From positions 2,728,001 to 2,792,000 of the forward strand of contig NZ_CP139145.1 in NCBI RefSeq assembly GCF_034048115.1: a stretch of DNA of 64,000 nt. The letters run 5' to 3'. The notes below the pieces were generated by a model. The model made no database searches, was not told where the DNA came from, and saw only the letters and a list, made by a program, of their open reading frames with translations. Numbering within the stretch: the stretch's first letter is position 1; every line of letters starts with the position of its first letter. This stretch comes from Pseudarthrobacter sp. IC2-21 (lineage in GTDB: Bacteria > Actinomycetota > Actinomycetes > Actinomycetales > Micrococcaceae). This document shows positions 8,507 to 17,322 of the stretch, one piece after another. The translations under genes were made by a program, and so were the position numbers.

Positions 8507-11500
8507 CTAGCGTCGGACGATTGACCTCAAGAGCCTCAATGCTACCGACAGTGAGGCCATGTCGTCGGCCTCGAGTGCGTTAACCTCGTCGAACATGCTC
8601 TTTGCCCTGCCCAACTGCTCGGCGTTCTGGCCCTCCCAGTCCTTCAGCCGGTTCTCGGCAGAGTCCCCGGACGCGGTCGACTCCAGCACCGCCGTCGTCA
8701 TGTCCGTAACGGTGGAGTACAGGTCATCGCGCAGCGCTGCCCGCGCAAGGGCCTGCCAGCGGTCCTGTCGCGGAAGGTTGCTGATCCGTTCCAGAAGAGC
8801 ATCGGCATGGAACCGGTTGAACACCGTGTAATAGACCGCCGCGATCTCCTCCACCGACTCCTTGCGGGCGTGCACGATTTTGGCGATGTCCAGCAGGACA
8901 AAGCTCTCGAAGAGCTCGGCCCACCGCATCGCGAGGTCTTCCGGGAGTTCCCACCCGAGTCCCTTCTCCAGCCAGCCGGCCACCCGCTCGCGGTCATCGC
9001 CGCGCAGGTAATCAAGCAGCCTGCCCCGCATCGGATCCAACAGTGGCTTGAACTCGGCGACAGTCTCCGCAATCGGACGCGAACTGTCCCCCTGGGCCAG
9101 CAGCCACCTGACCGCCCGGTCCAGGATGCGGCGGATGTCCAGGTGGACCGCGCTCCAGTGTTCAGTCGGGAAAGACGCCGGCAGGCTGTTCAACTGGTCC
9201 ACCATGACGTTCAGTTCGAAAATTTCGCGGAGTGCCACGAAGGCCTTGGCCACCGCTACCTCCGTGGCCGAGGTTTCCTCCATGGTGCGGAACGCGAACG
9301 TGATGCCGCCCAAATTGATCATGTCGTTGGCCACCACCGTGGCGATGATCTCGCGCCGCAGCGGATGGGTGTCCAGTTCAGCGTCGAACCGTTCCCGCAA
9401 CTGCAACGGGAAGTACGCCCGGAGTGTGGCCCTGAACCAAGGATCATCGGCCAGGTTGCTGTCGCGAAGCGCAGAAGCCAGCTCAATTTTTGCATAGGCA
9501 GCCAACACCGAAAGCTCCGGCGACGTCAACCCCTGGCCCTGGCTCAGCCGCTCGTGCAAGGTCTCCGTACTCGGCAGCGCTTCAAGGTCGCGCTTGAGGT
9601 CCGCGGACTTCTCCAGCCAGTCCATCAGGCGCTCATAACTGGGGCTCCATTCGGCAACCCGCTGCCTGTCGTTCAGCAGCAGGATGTTCTGGTCGACGTT
9701 GTCCTCAAGGACCAGCCGCCCCACCTCGTCGGTCATGGACGCGAGGAACCCGGCCCGTTCCTCCGCCGACAGCTTGCCCGCGGCCACCATGCGGTCCACG
9801 AAGATCTTGATGTTGACCTCGTGGTCCGAGCAGTCCACGCCGGCTGAATTGTCAATGGCGTCGGTGTTCAGGATGACACCCTGCAGCGCCGCTTCGATGC
9901 GGCCGCGCTGCGTCATGCCGAGGTTGCCGCCTTCCCCCACCACCTTGACCCTCAGGTCCTTGCCGTCCACGCGGATGGCATCATTCGCCTTGTCCCCCAC
10001 GGATGCGTTGGTTTCGGTGCTTGCCTTCACGTACGTGCCGATCCCGCCGTTGTAGAGCAGGTCGGCGGGAGCCAGCAGGATGGCGCGAAGGAGCTCCGGC
10101 GGGCTCATTTCGCTGGTTCCCTCGGGCAGGCCGATGGCAGCCCGAACCTGCGGCGAAACCGGAATGGACTTCACCTGGCGGGGATAAACACCGCCGCCCT
10201 CACTGATGAGGGACTTGTTGTAATCGTCCCAGGAGGAGCGCGGCAACTCAAAGAGCCGCTGCCGTTCCTTAAACGAGGCTTCCGGGTCCGGCGCCGGGTC
10301 GAGGAAGATGTGCCGGTGGTCGAACGCGGCGAGCAAACGGATGTGCCGGGACAGCAGCATGCCGTTGCCAAACACGTCCCCGGACATGTCACCGACGCCC
10401 ACCACGGAGAAATCCTGGGTCTGGGTGTCCACGTCCAGCTCGCTGAAGTGCCGTTTGACCGACTCCCACGCCCCGCGGGCCGTGATGCCCATGGCCTTGT
10501 GGTCATACCCCACGGAGCCGCCGGAGGCGAACGCGTCACCGAGCCAGAAGCCGTAATCCGCGGCCAGCCCGTTGGCGATGTCGGAGAAGGTGGCCGTCCC
10601 CTTGTCCGCCGCGACCACAAGGTAGGAATCGTCGTCGTCGTGCCTCACCACATCCGACGGCGGCACGATGGTTTCCGAACCACCGCGGGCCACGAGGTTG
10701 TCCGTGAGGTCCAGCAGGCCACGGATGAACGTCTTGTAGCTTTCCACGCCCTCGGCCAGCCACGCGGCCCGGTCAACCGTGGGGTCAGGAAGCCGTTTGG
10801 CAAAGAAGCCGCCCTTGGCACCGGTAGGAACAATCACGGCATTCTTGACGGTCTGAGCCTTGACCAGGCCGAGGATCTCCGTCCGGAAGTCCTCGCGGCG
10901 GTCGGACCAGCGCAGCCCGCCGCGGGCCACTTTGCCGAAGCGCAGGTGCACTCCTTCAACCCGCGGGGAGTAGACCCAGATTTCAAACATGGGCCGCGGA
11001 AACGGCAGTCCCTCGATCATCGCGGGGTCGAGCTTGAAGCTCAGGTGCGGCTTGTTCTGGTAGAAGTTCGTGCGGAGCGTGGCCTCGATCAGGTTGGCGA
11101 AAGTCCGAAGGACACGGTCGGCGTCGAGCGTTGCCACCTCGTCGATAGCGGCCGAAAGCTCCGCACGGACCCCTTCCTGGGCGGTGGGCCTGTCCGCGCT
11201 GGAGAGGGCCGGATCGAAACGCGCGGCAAAGAGTCGTGTCAGTGCCTTCGTGACCTCAGGATTTGCCAGCAGGGTGTCCGCCACGAAGCCCATTGAGTTG
11301 GTGCTCCCCATTTGCCGCATGTAGCGCGCGTATGCCCTCAGCACCGTAATCTGGCGCCAATGCATCCCCTCGCGCAGGACAAGCCGGTCAAGACTGTCCG
11401 ACTCGATGGCGCCGGAGACGGCTGCCCCGAACGAGTCCCCCAGCAGTTCACCGGTGGCGAGCGGGCTGACACCTGCCGGGTACTTCAGTCCGAGGTCATA

Positions 11501-13360
11501 GAGGAAGAAGTCCCGACCGTCTGCCGTTTCGATTTCGAACGGCCGTTCGTCCAGCACTTCGAGGCCCAGGTTGTGGAAGTAGGGCAGAATCTGGCTCAGG
11601 CTCTTGGGTTCGAGCATGTACAGCTTGACGCGGGCATCCTCCTCCAGGTCCTGCCCCGCACCCTTGGGCAAGTAGACGTGGACTCCGGGGTGTTCCTGCC
11701 GGGCACCGCCGGCACGCTCCGCCTCGGCACCGTATTTCTCGAACCGGACGATGTCCTCCAGGGCATCCTCCACCTCGTAGTCCACTCGGTAGCCTGCCGG
11801 GAAAGCTTCGGACCAGATGCCCGCAAGCTCCTTCGACTCCGGGCCGGCGGCACCGCTTCGCAGGACTTCCGCGACGCCTTCGCTCCATGAACGCGCCGCA
11901 CGCACCAGCCTGCGTTCGAGCTCCTCAGTGTTCACGTGGCTTACGTCGGCGTCCTTCGGCAGGCGGATCCGGTAGAAAAGCCGGGCGAGGGCCGACTCCG
12001 TCATCCTGGCCTCATAGTCGATGCTTTCCGCCTTGAATGTGGAACGAAGTTCCTCCTCGATGCGGAGCCGGACATTGGTGGTGTACCGGTCACGCGGCAG
12101 GTAAATCACCGCCGACATAAACCGTCCGTAAATATCCGGGCGGAGGAAAAGCCGCGTCCGCCGCCGCTCCTGCAGCCTCTGGATACCGGCGGCAGTCGCG
12201 GCCAGATCCTCAACTTCGATCTGGAACAGTTCATCGCGCGGATACGTCTCCAGGATGCCCAGCAGGTCCTTGCCCGAATGCGAATCCGGCGGGAACCCGG
12301 CGCTTCCCAGCACGGCAGCTACCTTTTCCCGCACGATGGGAATGTCCCGGACCGACCCTGCATAGGCGCTGGTGGCGAACAGGCCGATAAAGCGGCGCTC
12401 GCCGTTGACGTTGCCTGCAGCATCGAAGCTTTTGACGCCGATGTAGTCAAGGTAGGCGGGGCGGTGGACCGTGGACCGCGAGTTCGCCTTCGTGATAACC
12501 AGCGCGCGCTTCTCGCGGGCTTTTTTCCGGCCGGCCTCGGTCAGGTGCTGCAGATGCGGGGCGCCCGCCTTATCCCGCAGCAGGCCAAGCCCGCTGTCCT
12601 CGCGCAATTCCAGGACGTCCTCGCCGTTGACGTTGACGAGGTCGTACTCGCGGTATCCGAGGAACGTGAAGTTACCGTCATCAAGCCAGTGCAGCAGGTC
12701 CTGCGCCTGCTTCAGCTCGGCAATCTGCGCGGGGTTTGCCACCTGGTCCAGGCTTGCCGCGATCTGCATTGCCTTGTTGCGCATCTTGGGCCAGTCTTCG
12801 ACGGCGGCGCGGACGTCTGCCAGGACACGCTCCAGGCCTTCGAGCAAGGACGCACGTGCTTCGTCCGAAACGCGGTTGATCTCCACCGCGATCCAGGACT
12901 CCATGTGGGACGCGTTTTCGCCTTGCGCAATGAGGTGGGACAACAGAGGCATCGCGGCGGTGTCACCGCTGGAAATTCCGATGTGGGACGGCACCCGGTC
13001 CACCTTCACCAGCGCCCCTGTTTCCCTGTTCCGGGTGACAACAAAGAGCGGGTGCAGCACTAGGCGGATGGCCGCCCTCTGGCGGACGAGTTCGGCGTTG
13101 ACCGAGTCCACGAGGAAAGGCATATCGTCCGTGACGACGTAAACGACGCTGCTGTCTTCCTCGTTGACGACGGCGACATTGGCCTGTCCGGGCCGTCTGG
13201 TCGCAGCTACGTTCCGGTGAGTCTCCGCGCGGCTTGCCAGCACGTCCCGGGAGTAGCTCCGGGCATCCTCTTCAGCCAGATGCTGGTAGTAGTCCGCCAG
13301 GAATCCCTCCTGGTCTCCAATGGCTACGGACTGATCCTCCACGCTGGACCCAGACGACAT
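8507..13360 (-). CDS. gdh: NAD-specific glutamate dehydrogenase, very large (GDH-180 class)
   Basis: Oxidative deamination of glutamate to 2-oxoglutarate and ammonia with NAD+; cytosolic. At about 1617 residues it belongs to the L_180 class, with a long N-terminal half carrying ACT-like regulatory regions (DDMPFLVDSVNAEL near the start), then the catalytic core. PTGAKGGFFAK near residue 850 contains the substrate lysine. The Rossmann-fold NAD site is near residue 1140 (VKVVGEGGNLGMTQRGR), followed by a long helical C-terminal region. ATG at 13358-13360 is chosen over the TTG two codons upstream because GGAGG lies nine bases before it. In mycobacteria this enzyme (Rv2476c, from memory) is controlled by the GarA/PknG pathway; no garA is visible here. 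Confidence 0.95.
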   Translation of the reverse strand: MSSGSSVEDQSVAIGDQEGFLADYYQHLAEEDARSYSRDVLASRAETHRNVAATRRPGQANVAVVNEEDSSVVYVVTDDMPFLVDSVNAELVRQRAAIRLVLHPLFVVTRNRETGALVKVDRVPSHIGISSGDTAAMPLLSHLIAQGENASHMESWIAVEINRVSDEARASLLEGLERVLADVRAAVEDWPKMRNKAMQIAASLDQVANPAQIAELKQAQDLLHWLDDGNFTFLGYREYDLVNVNGEDVLELREDSGLGLLRDKAGAPHLQHLTEAGRKKAREKRALVITKANSRSTVHRPAYLDYIGVKSFDAAGNVNGERRFIGLFATSAYAGSVRDIPIVREKVAAVLGSAGFPPDSHSGKDLLGILETYPRDELFQIEVEDLAATAAGIQRLQERRRTRLFLRPDIYGRFMSAVIYLPRDRYTTNVRLRIEEELRSTFKAESIDYEARMTESALARLFYRIRLPKDADVSHVNTEELERRLVRAARSWSEGVAEVLRSGAAGPESKELAGIWSEAFPAGYRVDYEVEDALEDIVRFEKYGAEAERAGGARQEHPGVHVYLPKGAGQDLEEDARVKLYMLEPKSLSQILPYFHNLGLEVLDERPFEIETADGRDFFLYDLGLKYPAGVSPLATGELLGDSFGAAVSGAIESDSLDRLVLREGMHWRQITVLRAYARYMRQMGSTNSMGFVADTLLANPEVTKALTRLFAARFDPALSSADRPTAQEGVRAELSAAIDEVATLDADRVLRTFANLIEATLRTNFYQNKPHLSFKLDPAMIEGLPFPRPMFEIWVYSPRVEGVHLRFGKVARGGLRWSDRREDFRTEILGLVKAQTVKNAVIVPTGAKGGFFAKRLPDPTVDRAAWLAEGVESYKTFIRGLLDLTDNLVARGGSETIVPPSDVVRHDDDDSYLVVAADKGTATFSDIANGLAADYGFWLGDAFASGGSVGYDHKAMGITARGAWESVKRHFSELDVDTQTQDFSVVGVGDMSGDVFGNGMLLSRHIRLLAAFDHRHIFLDPAPDPEASFKERQRLFELPRSSWDDYNKSLISEGGGVYPRQVKSIPVSPQVRAAIGLPEGTSEMSPPELLRAILLAPADLLYNGGIGTYVKASTETNASVGDKANDAIRVDGKDLRVKVVGEGGNLGMTQRGRIEAALQGVILNTDAIDNSAGVDCSDHEVNIKIFVDRMVAAGKLSAEERAGFLASMTDEVGRLVLEDNVDQNILLLNDRQRVAEWSPSYERLMDWLEKSADLKRDLEALPSTETLHERLSQGQGLTSPELSVLAAYAKIELASALRDSNLADDPWFRATLRAYFPLQLRERFDAELDTHPLRREIIATVVANDMINLGGITFAFRTMEETSATEVAVAKAFVALREIFELNVMVDQLNSLPASFPTEHWSAVHLDIRRILDRAVRWLLAQGDSSRPIAETVAEFKPLLDPMRGRLLDYLRGDDRERVAGWLEKGLGWELPEDLAMRWAELFESFVLLDIAKIVHARKESVEEIAAVYYTVFNRFHADALLERISNLPRQDRWQALARAALRDDLYSTVTDMTTAVLESTASGDSAENRLKDWEGQNAEQLGRAKSMFDEVNALEADDMASLSVALRLLRSIVRR

Positions 13361-13418
13361 CGACAAACGCCTCCATCACAAAGATTTACGCTGCACCGTT
13401 GCAGCTCATACGGCGAGC

Positions 13419-14726
13419 CTAACCCTTTAGCCTGCGGAACGCGGTGGTAGAAAAGACAGAGGATCGGCGCGATTGCTGGGCAGGTGCACAAACCAAATTG
13501 GCAATGGCGTGCCTGAGCTTCGAATCAGGAGCGGTTTCGAGCAATAGCGACCCGGCCAGCAGTGCAGCGTCCGCCGAGGCATTGTCCGCCGGCAGGAATG
13601 CATTCAGCGGCAGGGACGGCCCGTAACGCTCCCAGGCATCCTTCAGCTGGCGCTCCGGCGAACGCCCGACTGCCGCCGCCCGCACCTTATTCAGCACCAC
13701 GACCGGTGAGGCCTGCGGGACGGCCAGCTCGAGTTCTGCCAACCCGCGGACCAGCCGTGGCACGCCCACGGGGTCGGCGGCCCCGATGGCGAAGACAGTG
13801 TCCGCCATCTCGAGGCTGCGCAGTGTAGCGGCGTTCCGGCGGGGGGCCATGGTGTCGAAGCTGATTTCCTCATCCGCTTCGAGGCAAAACCCTGTGTCCA
13901 CCACTACAACGTCGGCGATCTCCTTGCCGCGTTCCAGGACCAGCGCCAGGGCTGCTGCCCGGAGTTCGGTCCACCGGTCCGCTCTGGTGATCCCGGTCAG
14001 AACGCGGAACGTTCCAAGTCTGGTACTGACCGGCATTGCCACCTTCAGCAGTGCCTCCGCGCCCAACAGGCCCTGGTCCGCCAAACGGCAAGCCTGTGCC
14101 AGCCCGGCAGATTCATCCAGGAGGCCCAGGACCGACGCTACGCTCGCGCCGTAGCTGTCCGCGTCAATCAGCAGCACGGACTTACCTTCCGCGGCCAGCT
14201 CCCCTGCGATATTCGCGGCGACGAAGGTCCGCCCCGGTGAGCCCGCCGGCCCCCACACGGCGATGATCTGTCCCGCACCGGATGCCGGCGGCACGTCAGC
14301 CACTTCGGCGGGCAACGGGCGCAGCGCGGCACCAGTGTCACCCGGCGCACTTCGCAACGTGCCATCCTGGGGAGTCCCGGTCAACTGGGAAACGGCCTCC
14401 GCGATCCTGCCGGCCAAGGCGGCCGATCCAACCCCGGTCAGCGCGGACGCGACACCGATGCCTCGCAGCCGTGCAGCTTCTTCCGTGCTGTCCGTGAGCG
14501 CGATGATTGCCACGCCCACTGCCCCGAGCCTGTCCACCAAGGATGCCGTGAGACCCTCCGAACCATCGGCAACGACGACTGCCCTCGCTAGCCCGCTTTG
14601 GCAGGCCGCCAATAATTCAGTGAGTTCGGCGCAGCGGCGGACCACCGTGACGGGGCCATGGAGCCCCTCCAGGCCGCCCACCACGTCCTCGCGGGCCTGG
14701 CCGACGGTTACCACAGGAATGCTCAT
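13419..14726 (-). CDS. TadZ/CpaE-like ATPase with altered P-loop
   Basis: MinD-superfamily ATPase of 435 residues. The N-terminal third (1-115) looks like a pseudo-receiver domain, as in TadZ/CpaE. It is followed by a Pro/Ala linker and an ATPase domain beginning QIIAVWGPAGSPGRTF (about 153-168) with LLIDADSYGAS and VVVDTGF. The P-loop G-P-A-G-S-P-G-R-T (159-167) has arginine at 166 where MinD proteins have the invariant lysine. TadZ/CpaE proteins locate Flp (Tad) pilus machinery at the pole; the other Tad genes are absent here. The start overlaps the upstream SAF-domain gene by ATGA (14723-14726), so translation is coupled. A CpaE-like role is inferred; something else is possible. Confidence 0.75.
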   Translation of the reverse strand: MSIPVVTVGQAREDVVGGLEGLHGPVTVVRRCAELTELLAACQSGLARAVVVADGSEGLTASLVDRLGAVGVAIIALTDSTEEAARLRGIGVASALTGVGSAALAGRIAEAVSQLTGTPQDGTLRSAPGDTGAALRPLPAEVADVPPASGAGQIIAVWGPAGSPGRTFVAANIAGELAAEGKSVLLIDADSYGASVASVLGLLDESAGLAQACRLADQGLLGAEALLKVAMPVSTRLGTFRVLTGITRADRWTELRAAALALVLERGKEIADVVVVDTGFCLEADEEISFDTMAPRRNAATLRSLEMADTVFAIGAADPVGVPRLVRGLAELELAVPQASPVVVLNKVRAAAVGRSPERQLKDAWERYGPSLPLNAFLPADNASADAALLAGSLLLETAPDSKLRHAIANLVCAPAQQSRRSSVFSTTAFRRLKG

Positions 14727-15370
14727 GACCGGCCGCCGCCCGGATTCCACACCACGGAGATCTTGGCCTGGTTGGCCTGGGCACCGAGCAGAGCCGGCAT
14801 CTGGCTGTCAGCGACCAACACCATCAGGACGGTACTGCGGGACGAGCCCAAGGCCGTGGACGCCGCCGTCACCTGAGCAATTTCTGCGCCACGCAAGAGC
14901 AACTTTGGCTCGCTGAAGCCGTTCCGGGCATCGGGCAGGGCCACCCAGACGTCCACCCGGGTGCCGGCAACCGCCTGCGGAGGCAGCGGCTCGTTGATCG
15001 TCACTGCAACAGGCTTGCGGTCGAGGGAATCCACGGTTGCCAAGCTCTCTCTGGGCAACAATTGGCTCTTGCCGATTCTTTGTACGGCAACCAGGCCCTC
15101 GGGGAGGCCGGCTTCCACCGTGACGTAGTGCTCTTCAGTCTCCCCGAGGCGGACCTTGGCTCGGACGACATTGTCCGCCGTCAGCTTTTCTCCCACGGCG
15201 ATGGATTCCCGGGCTGCGTAGACCTCGGTGGTCTGGTCCGCGCTGCCCACGAGCGAGATGACACCCACCACGGACGCCAGCACCAGCAACACTCCCACGA
15301 GCAGCCGGGGGTCCTTCCACGACGGAGGCTTCAACCTGCCGGCACCTGTGGTTCCCGTGTCGTGGCTCAT
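14723..15370 (-). CDS. SAF-domain membrane protein, CpaB/RcpC-like
   Basis: 215-residue protein with one N-terminal membrane helix (about 22-42, LLVGVLLVLASVVGVISLV). The SAF domain follows (about 50-115: YAARESIAVGEKLTADNVV, ending with LLPRESLATV), and then a beta-rich C-terminal part. SAF proteins of the CpaB type act at the base of Flp pili in the envelope. The ATG at 15368-15370 is chosen over a start 25 codons upstream because AGGGGGAAAAGG immediately precedes it. It is first of a two-gene unit with the TadZ-like ATPase. No secretin or pilin gene is near, as expected for a Gram-positive but odd for an isolated pair. Confidence 0.7.
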   Translation of the reverse strand: MSHDTGTTGAGRLKPPSWKDPRLLVGVLLVLASVVGVISLVGSADQTTEVYAARESIAVGEKLTADNVVRAKVRLGETEEHYVTVEAGLPEGLVAVQRIGKSQLLPRESLATVDSLDRKPVAVTINEPLPPQAVAGTRVDVWVALPDARNGFSEPKLLLRGAEIAQVTAASTALGSSRSTVLMVLVADSQMPALLGAQANQAKISVVWNPGGGRS

Positions 15371-15441
15371 GCCTTTTCCCCCTAAGCTCCGAGCCAGGCG
15401 GCATCGCCCGGACACCTCATTGTTGCGGCACGCGCCCCCGA

Positions 15442-15469
15442 ACAAAAGTCAAAACACCAAACAACGTCA
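15442..15469 (+). promoter_or_regulatory. CAAAC-type repeat motif upstream of the HTH gene
   Basis: Within this stretch three roughly 9-base units occur in tandem (GTCAAAACA, CCAAACAAC, GTCAAACTG). The core CAAACAACGTCA (15458-15469) recurs with one change at 16439-16450, in front of the LysM gene. It lies in the divergent region between the SAF gene and the HTH gene. A possible operator, by pattern only. Confidence 0.4.
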
Positions 15470-15518
15470 AACTGTGGATAACAGCACCAGATCACGCCTT
15501 AAGTGGCAAACTGGTTAC

Positions 15519-15734
15519 ATGCCCAGATTCCTCACCCTCGCCGACGTTGCGGAGCAGCTCCAGATCAACTCACCCGCGGCCTATGCGCTGGTCCGCAGCG
15601 GTGAACTGAAAGCCATCCAGGTGGGTGGCCGGGGCCAGTGGCGCGTTGAGGAAAAGATGCTCGAGCAGTACATCGAGGAGCGCTACGCCGAGGCCAGCCG
15701 CATGATCCAGGAAGCCAAGGCCAAGCAGGGCTAA
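15519..15734 (+). CDS. Excisionase-type (MerR-like) helix-turn-helix DNA-binding protein
   Basis: 71-residue protein made of one winged HTH of the MerR/excisionase type (LTLADVAEQLQINSPAAYALVRSGELKAIQVGGRGQWRVE), followed by a charged helix (YIEERYAEASRMIQEAKAKQ) that may dimerise. Such proteins, like BldC in Streptomyces, bind direct repeats. The ATG at 15519 puts the HTH at the N-terminus; a longer upstream frame has no family character. No clear Shine-Dalgarno precedes it, so it may be leaderless. It is flanked by the SAF/TadZ pair (divergent) and an uncharacterised gene (convergent). A phage origin is not indicated, since no integrase is nearby. Confidence 0.85.
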   Translation: MPRFLTLADVAEQLQINSPAAYALVRSGELKAIQVGGRGQWRVEEKMLEQYIEERYAEASRMIQEAKAKQG

Positions 15735-15762
15735 CCTTCCTGCCGGCGGCTTGAGGGGTTTG

Positions 15763-16335
15763 CTAAAAGTCACCGGCGTGCCATGAACGGACCGCTCCCA
15801 CAGCTTCGAACGGGACGGTGGAAACCTGCCGGACCTGTAGCGCACGCCGGGCCTCTCCGGGACTGACCAAAGCAAGGTCCAGGAAATCGGCGCCGACCCG
15901 GTCAATCACACCTGTCAGGCCACTGTCGGAGGGGGCGCCACCCCGCAGAATGAGCGCCACGCCCGCGCGGTCCCGCGCCAGGCTCCGCAAAGCATGCGCC
16001 AGCCCGATCCGGCGGCGTACGTGGGAGGGCTCGCCAAGGGAATCGCGCCCAAGACCCGCATAGTGGGCCACTGACCCATAGGGAATCAGGACCTGATGGC
16101 GCGCCTCGTCCAGGACGAGGGCCTCTGCCCCTGCATGACTGAGAACACCATCAAAAGTCCGTCCGCCCAGAAGATGGACGGCCACTTGACGCCCCATGGC
16201 ACCCCGCAGCCTGTCGCGCAGGACAAGGGAGGCGGCTTCCGCCCTGGCCCGTTCAGAGATCTCGGCTTCGACCGCGAGCGTCGCACCCTCGGCTATCTGT
16301 GTCTCCATGTCCCCGAACAGTGCATCCCATCGCAT
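15763..16335 (-). CDS. Conserved hypothetical protein, possibly Sm/LSm-like fold
   Basis: Function unknown. The 190 residues begin MRWDALFGDMETQIAEG and contain a long charged helix (about 20-50). A beta-rich stretch follows (VAVHLLGGRTFDGVLSHAGAEALVLD), and a similar one comes later (GVALILRGGAPSDSGLTGVIDRVGADFLDLAL). Both read like paired LSm-type barrels, in which a small domain binds RNA or acts as a scaffold; that is my inference from the pattern. No membrane segment or catalytic motif is seen. ATG at 16333-16335 is preferred to an earlier ATG 32 codons upstream because conserved-looking sequence starts there. It is divergent from the LysM gene. Confidence 0.6.
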   Translation of the reverse strand: MRWDALFGDMETQIAEGATLAVEAEISERARAEAASLVLRDRLRGAMGRQVAVHLLGGRTFDGVLSHAGAEALVLDEARHQVLIPYGSVAHYAGLGRDSLGEPSHVRRRIGLAHALRSLARDRAGVALILRGGAPSDSGLTGVIDRVGADFLDLALVSPGEARRALQVRQVSTVPFEAVGAVRSWHAGDF

Positions 16336-16425
16336 GCGCCCAAGCGTAGGGGCGGCTTGCCCGCCGGTCAATTCACTCCATTCCCTAGACAAAATAGGTT
16401 GAATGGGCCCAAACTGATCTAAATA

Positions 16426-16450
16426 CATCAAACAGCATCAAACAACGCCA
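16426..16450 (+). promoter_or_regulatory. Direct repeat CATCAAACA upstream of the LysM gene
   Basis: CATCAAACA occurs twice, at 16426-16434 and 16436-16444, one base apart. The second copy runs into CAAACAACGCCA (16439-16450), which matches 11 of 12 bases of 15458-15469. It ends 17 bases before the LysM start codon. A candidate repressor or activator site. Confidence 0.4.
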
Positions 16451-16467
16451 GATGGAAAGGGGCAGTC

Positions 16468-17277
16468 ATGTCTGTTCAGGCATCACGGGACCTCCGCGCG
16501 GACGCCATGATGGCTGTCTCCATTCTCTTGCTGGGATCTTTTTTGTACTTCACAGGCCTGGGCTTACTGGACCGCTGGCACCTATCGGCCTCCAAGGGAC
16601 AGTCACCCGGCTTCGAAGACCTGCTGGGGGCAGCCGCGGTGGCAGCAGGACTTGTGATCGTCACGTGGTGGCTTTTCGGGGCCGCGACGGCCCTGGTGGT
16701 TGCCTTGCTGGTCCGCAACGGCAGGCGGGATGCCGCAGACCGTGCAGGCAGGTTCAGCCCGGCCTTTATGCGAAGGCTCGCCGTGGCAGCATTGTCCGCG
16801 CAGTTGCTCGCCGCTCCAGTTGCGCAAGCGGCTGAACCGCCCGGCGGGCCCGCCTGGACGCCGACGCAAGAAACGGCAGTGGAAGCCTCGTGGGCTCCCA
16901 CCGGCCAAACACTGCCGGCACCAAGTGCAGACCCGCCCTCCGAGCAAGCATCCGCTCCTGTGGCACCGCAGCTCCGACCGTTACTGCCTGCCGTCCGGCC
17001 TGACTGGCGCCCCAGCCCGCCCGTCACTGACCCCGGTCTCCTGGCAGCCCGGCCAGCCAGGGCCACCCATGGCACTCCGCCAGCCAGTCCGGAGGTCGCG
17101 GTGCTGGCCGGGGACACGCTGTGGGACATTGCTGCGCACCAGCTGGGACCAACCGCCTCGGATGTCGACATCGCCCTGCACTGGCCCCGCTGGTATGAAG
17201 CAAACAAAGCCCAGATAGGCGAAAACCCGCACGTCCTGCTGCCCGGGCAGATCCTGAAGGCGCCATCCACGGCATAA
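16468..17277 (+). CDS. LysM-domain membrane protein
   Basis: Probable envelope protein of 269 residues. Two or three hydrophobic segments lie at the N-terminus (about 12-30, 50-80 and 109-124). A Pro/Ala-rich linker of about 80 residues follows, then a C-terminal LysM module (about 205-267: VLAGDTLWDIAAHQLG to ENPHVLLPGQILKAP) that should bind peptidoglycan outside the membrane. The start ATG lies just after AAAGGGGCAGTC. It is followed 45 bases later by the Rv3235-like gene in the same direction, probably one operon. A similar LysM protein is common at this position near secA in Arthrobacter relatives (recollection). The function beyond cell-wall binding is unknown. Confidence 0.82.
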   Translation: MSVQASRDLRADAMMAVSILLLGSFLYFTGLGLLDRWHLSASKGQSPGFEDLLGAAAVAAGLVIVTWWLFGAATALVVALLVRNGRRDAADRAGRFSPAFMRRLAVAALSAQLLAAPVAQAAEPPGGPAWTPTQETAVEASWAPTGQTLPAPSADPPSEQASAPVAPQLRPLLPAVRPDWRPSPPVTDPGLLAARPARATHGTPPASPEVAVLAGDTLWDIAAHQLGPTASDVDIALHWPRWYEANKAQIGENPHVLLPGQILKAPSTA

Positions 17278-17322
17278 GAGATGTTCCAAGACCATTAGCA
17301 AACACTCACCTAGGGGAATCAC

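Noticed and set aside
8807..13063. Long plus-strand frames (9.8, 11.3 and 13.1 kb region) opposite the glutamate dehydrogenase
   Set aside because: High-GC antisense shadows of a well recognised enzyme; no family motif or ribosome-binding site.
15473..15481. Perfect DnaA box (TGTGGATAA) near the HTH gene
   Set aside because: A single 9-mer is expected by chance about once in this length; no cluster, no dnaA/dnaN genes.
15519..15734. Prophage or integrated element suggested by an excisionase-type protein
   Set aside because: No integrase, attachment-site repeats, tRNA or composition change nearby.
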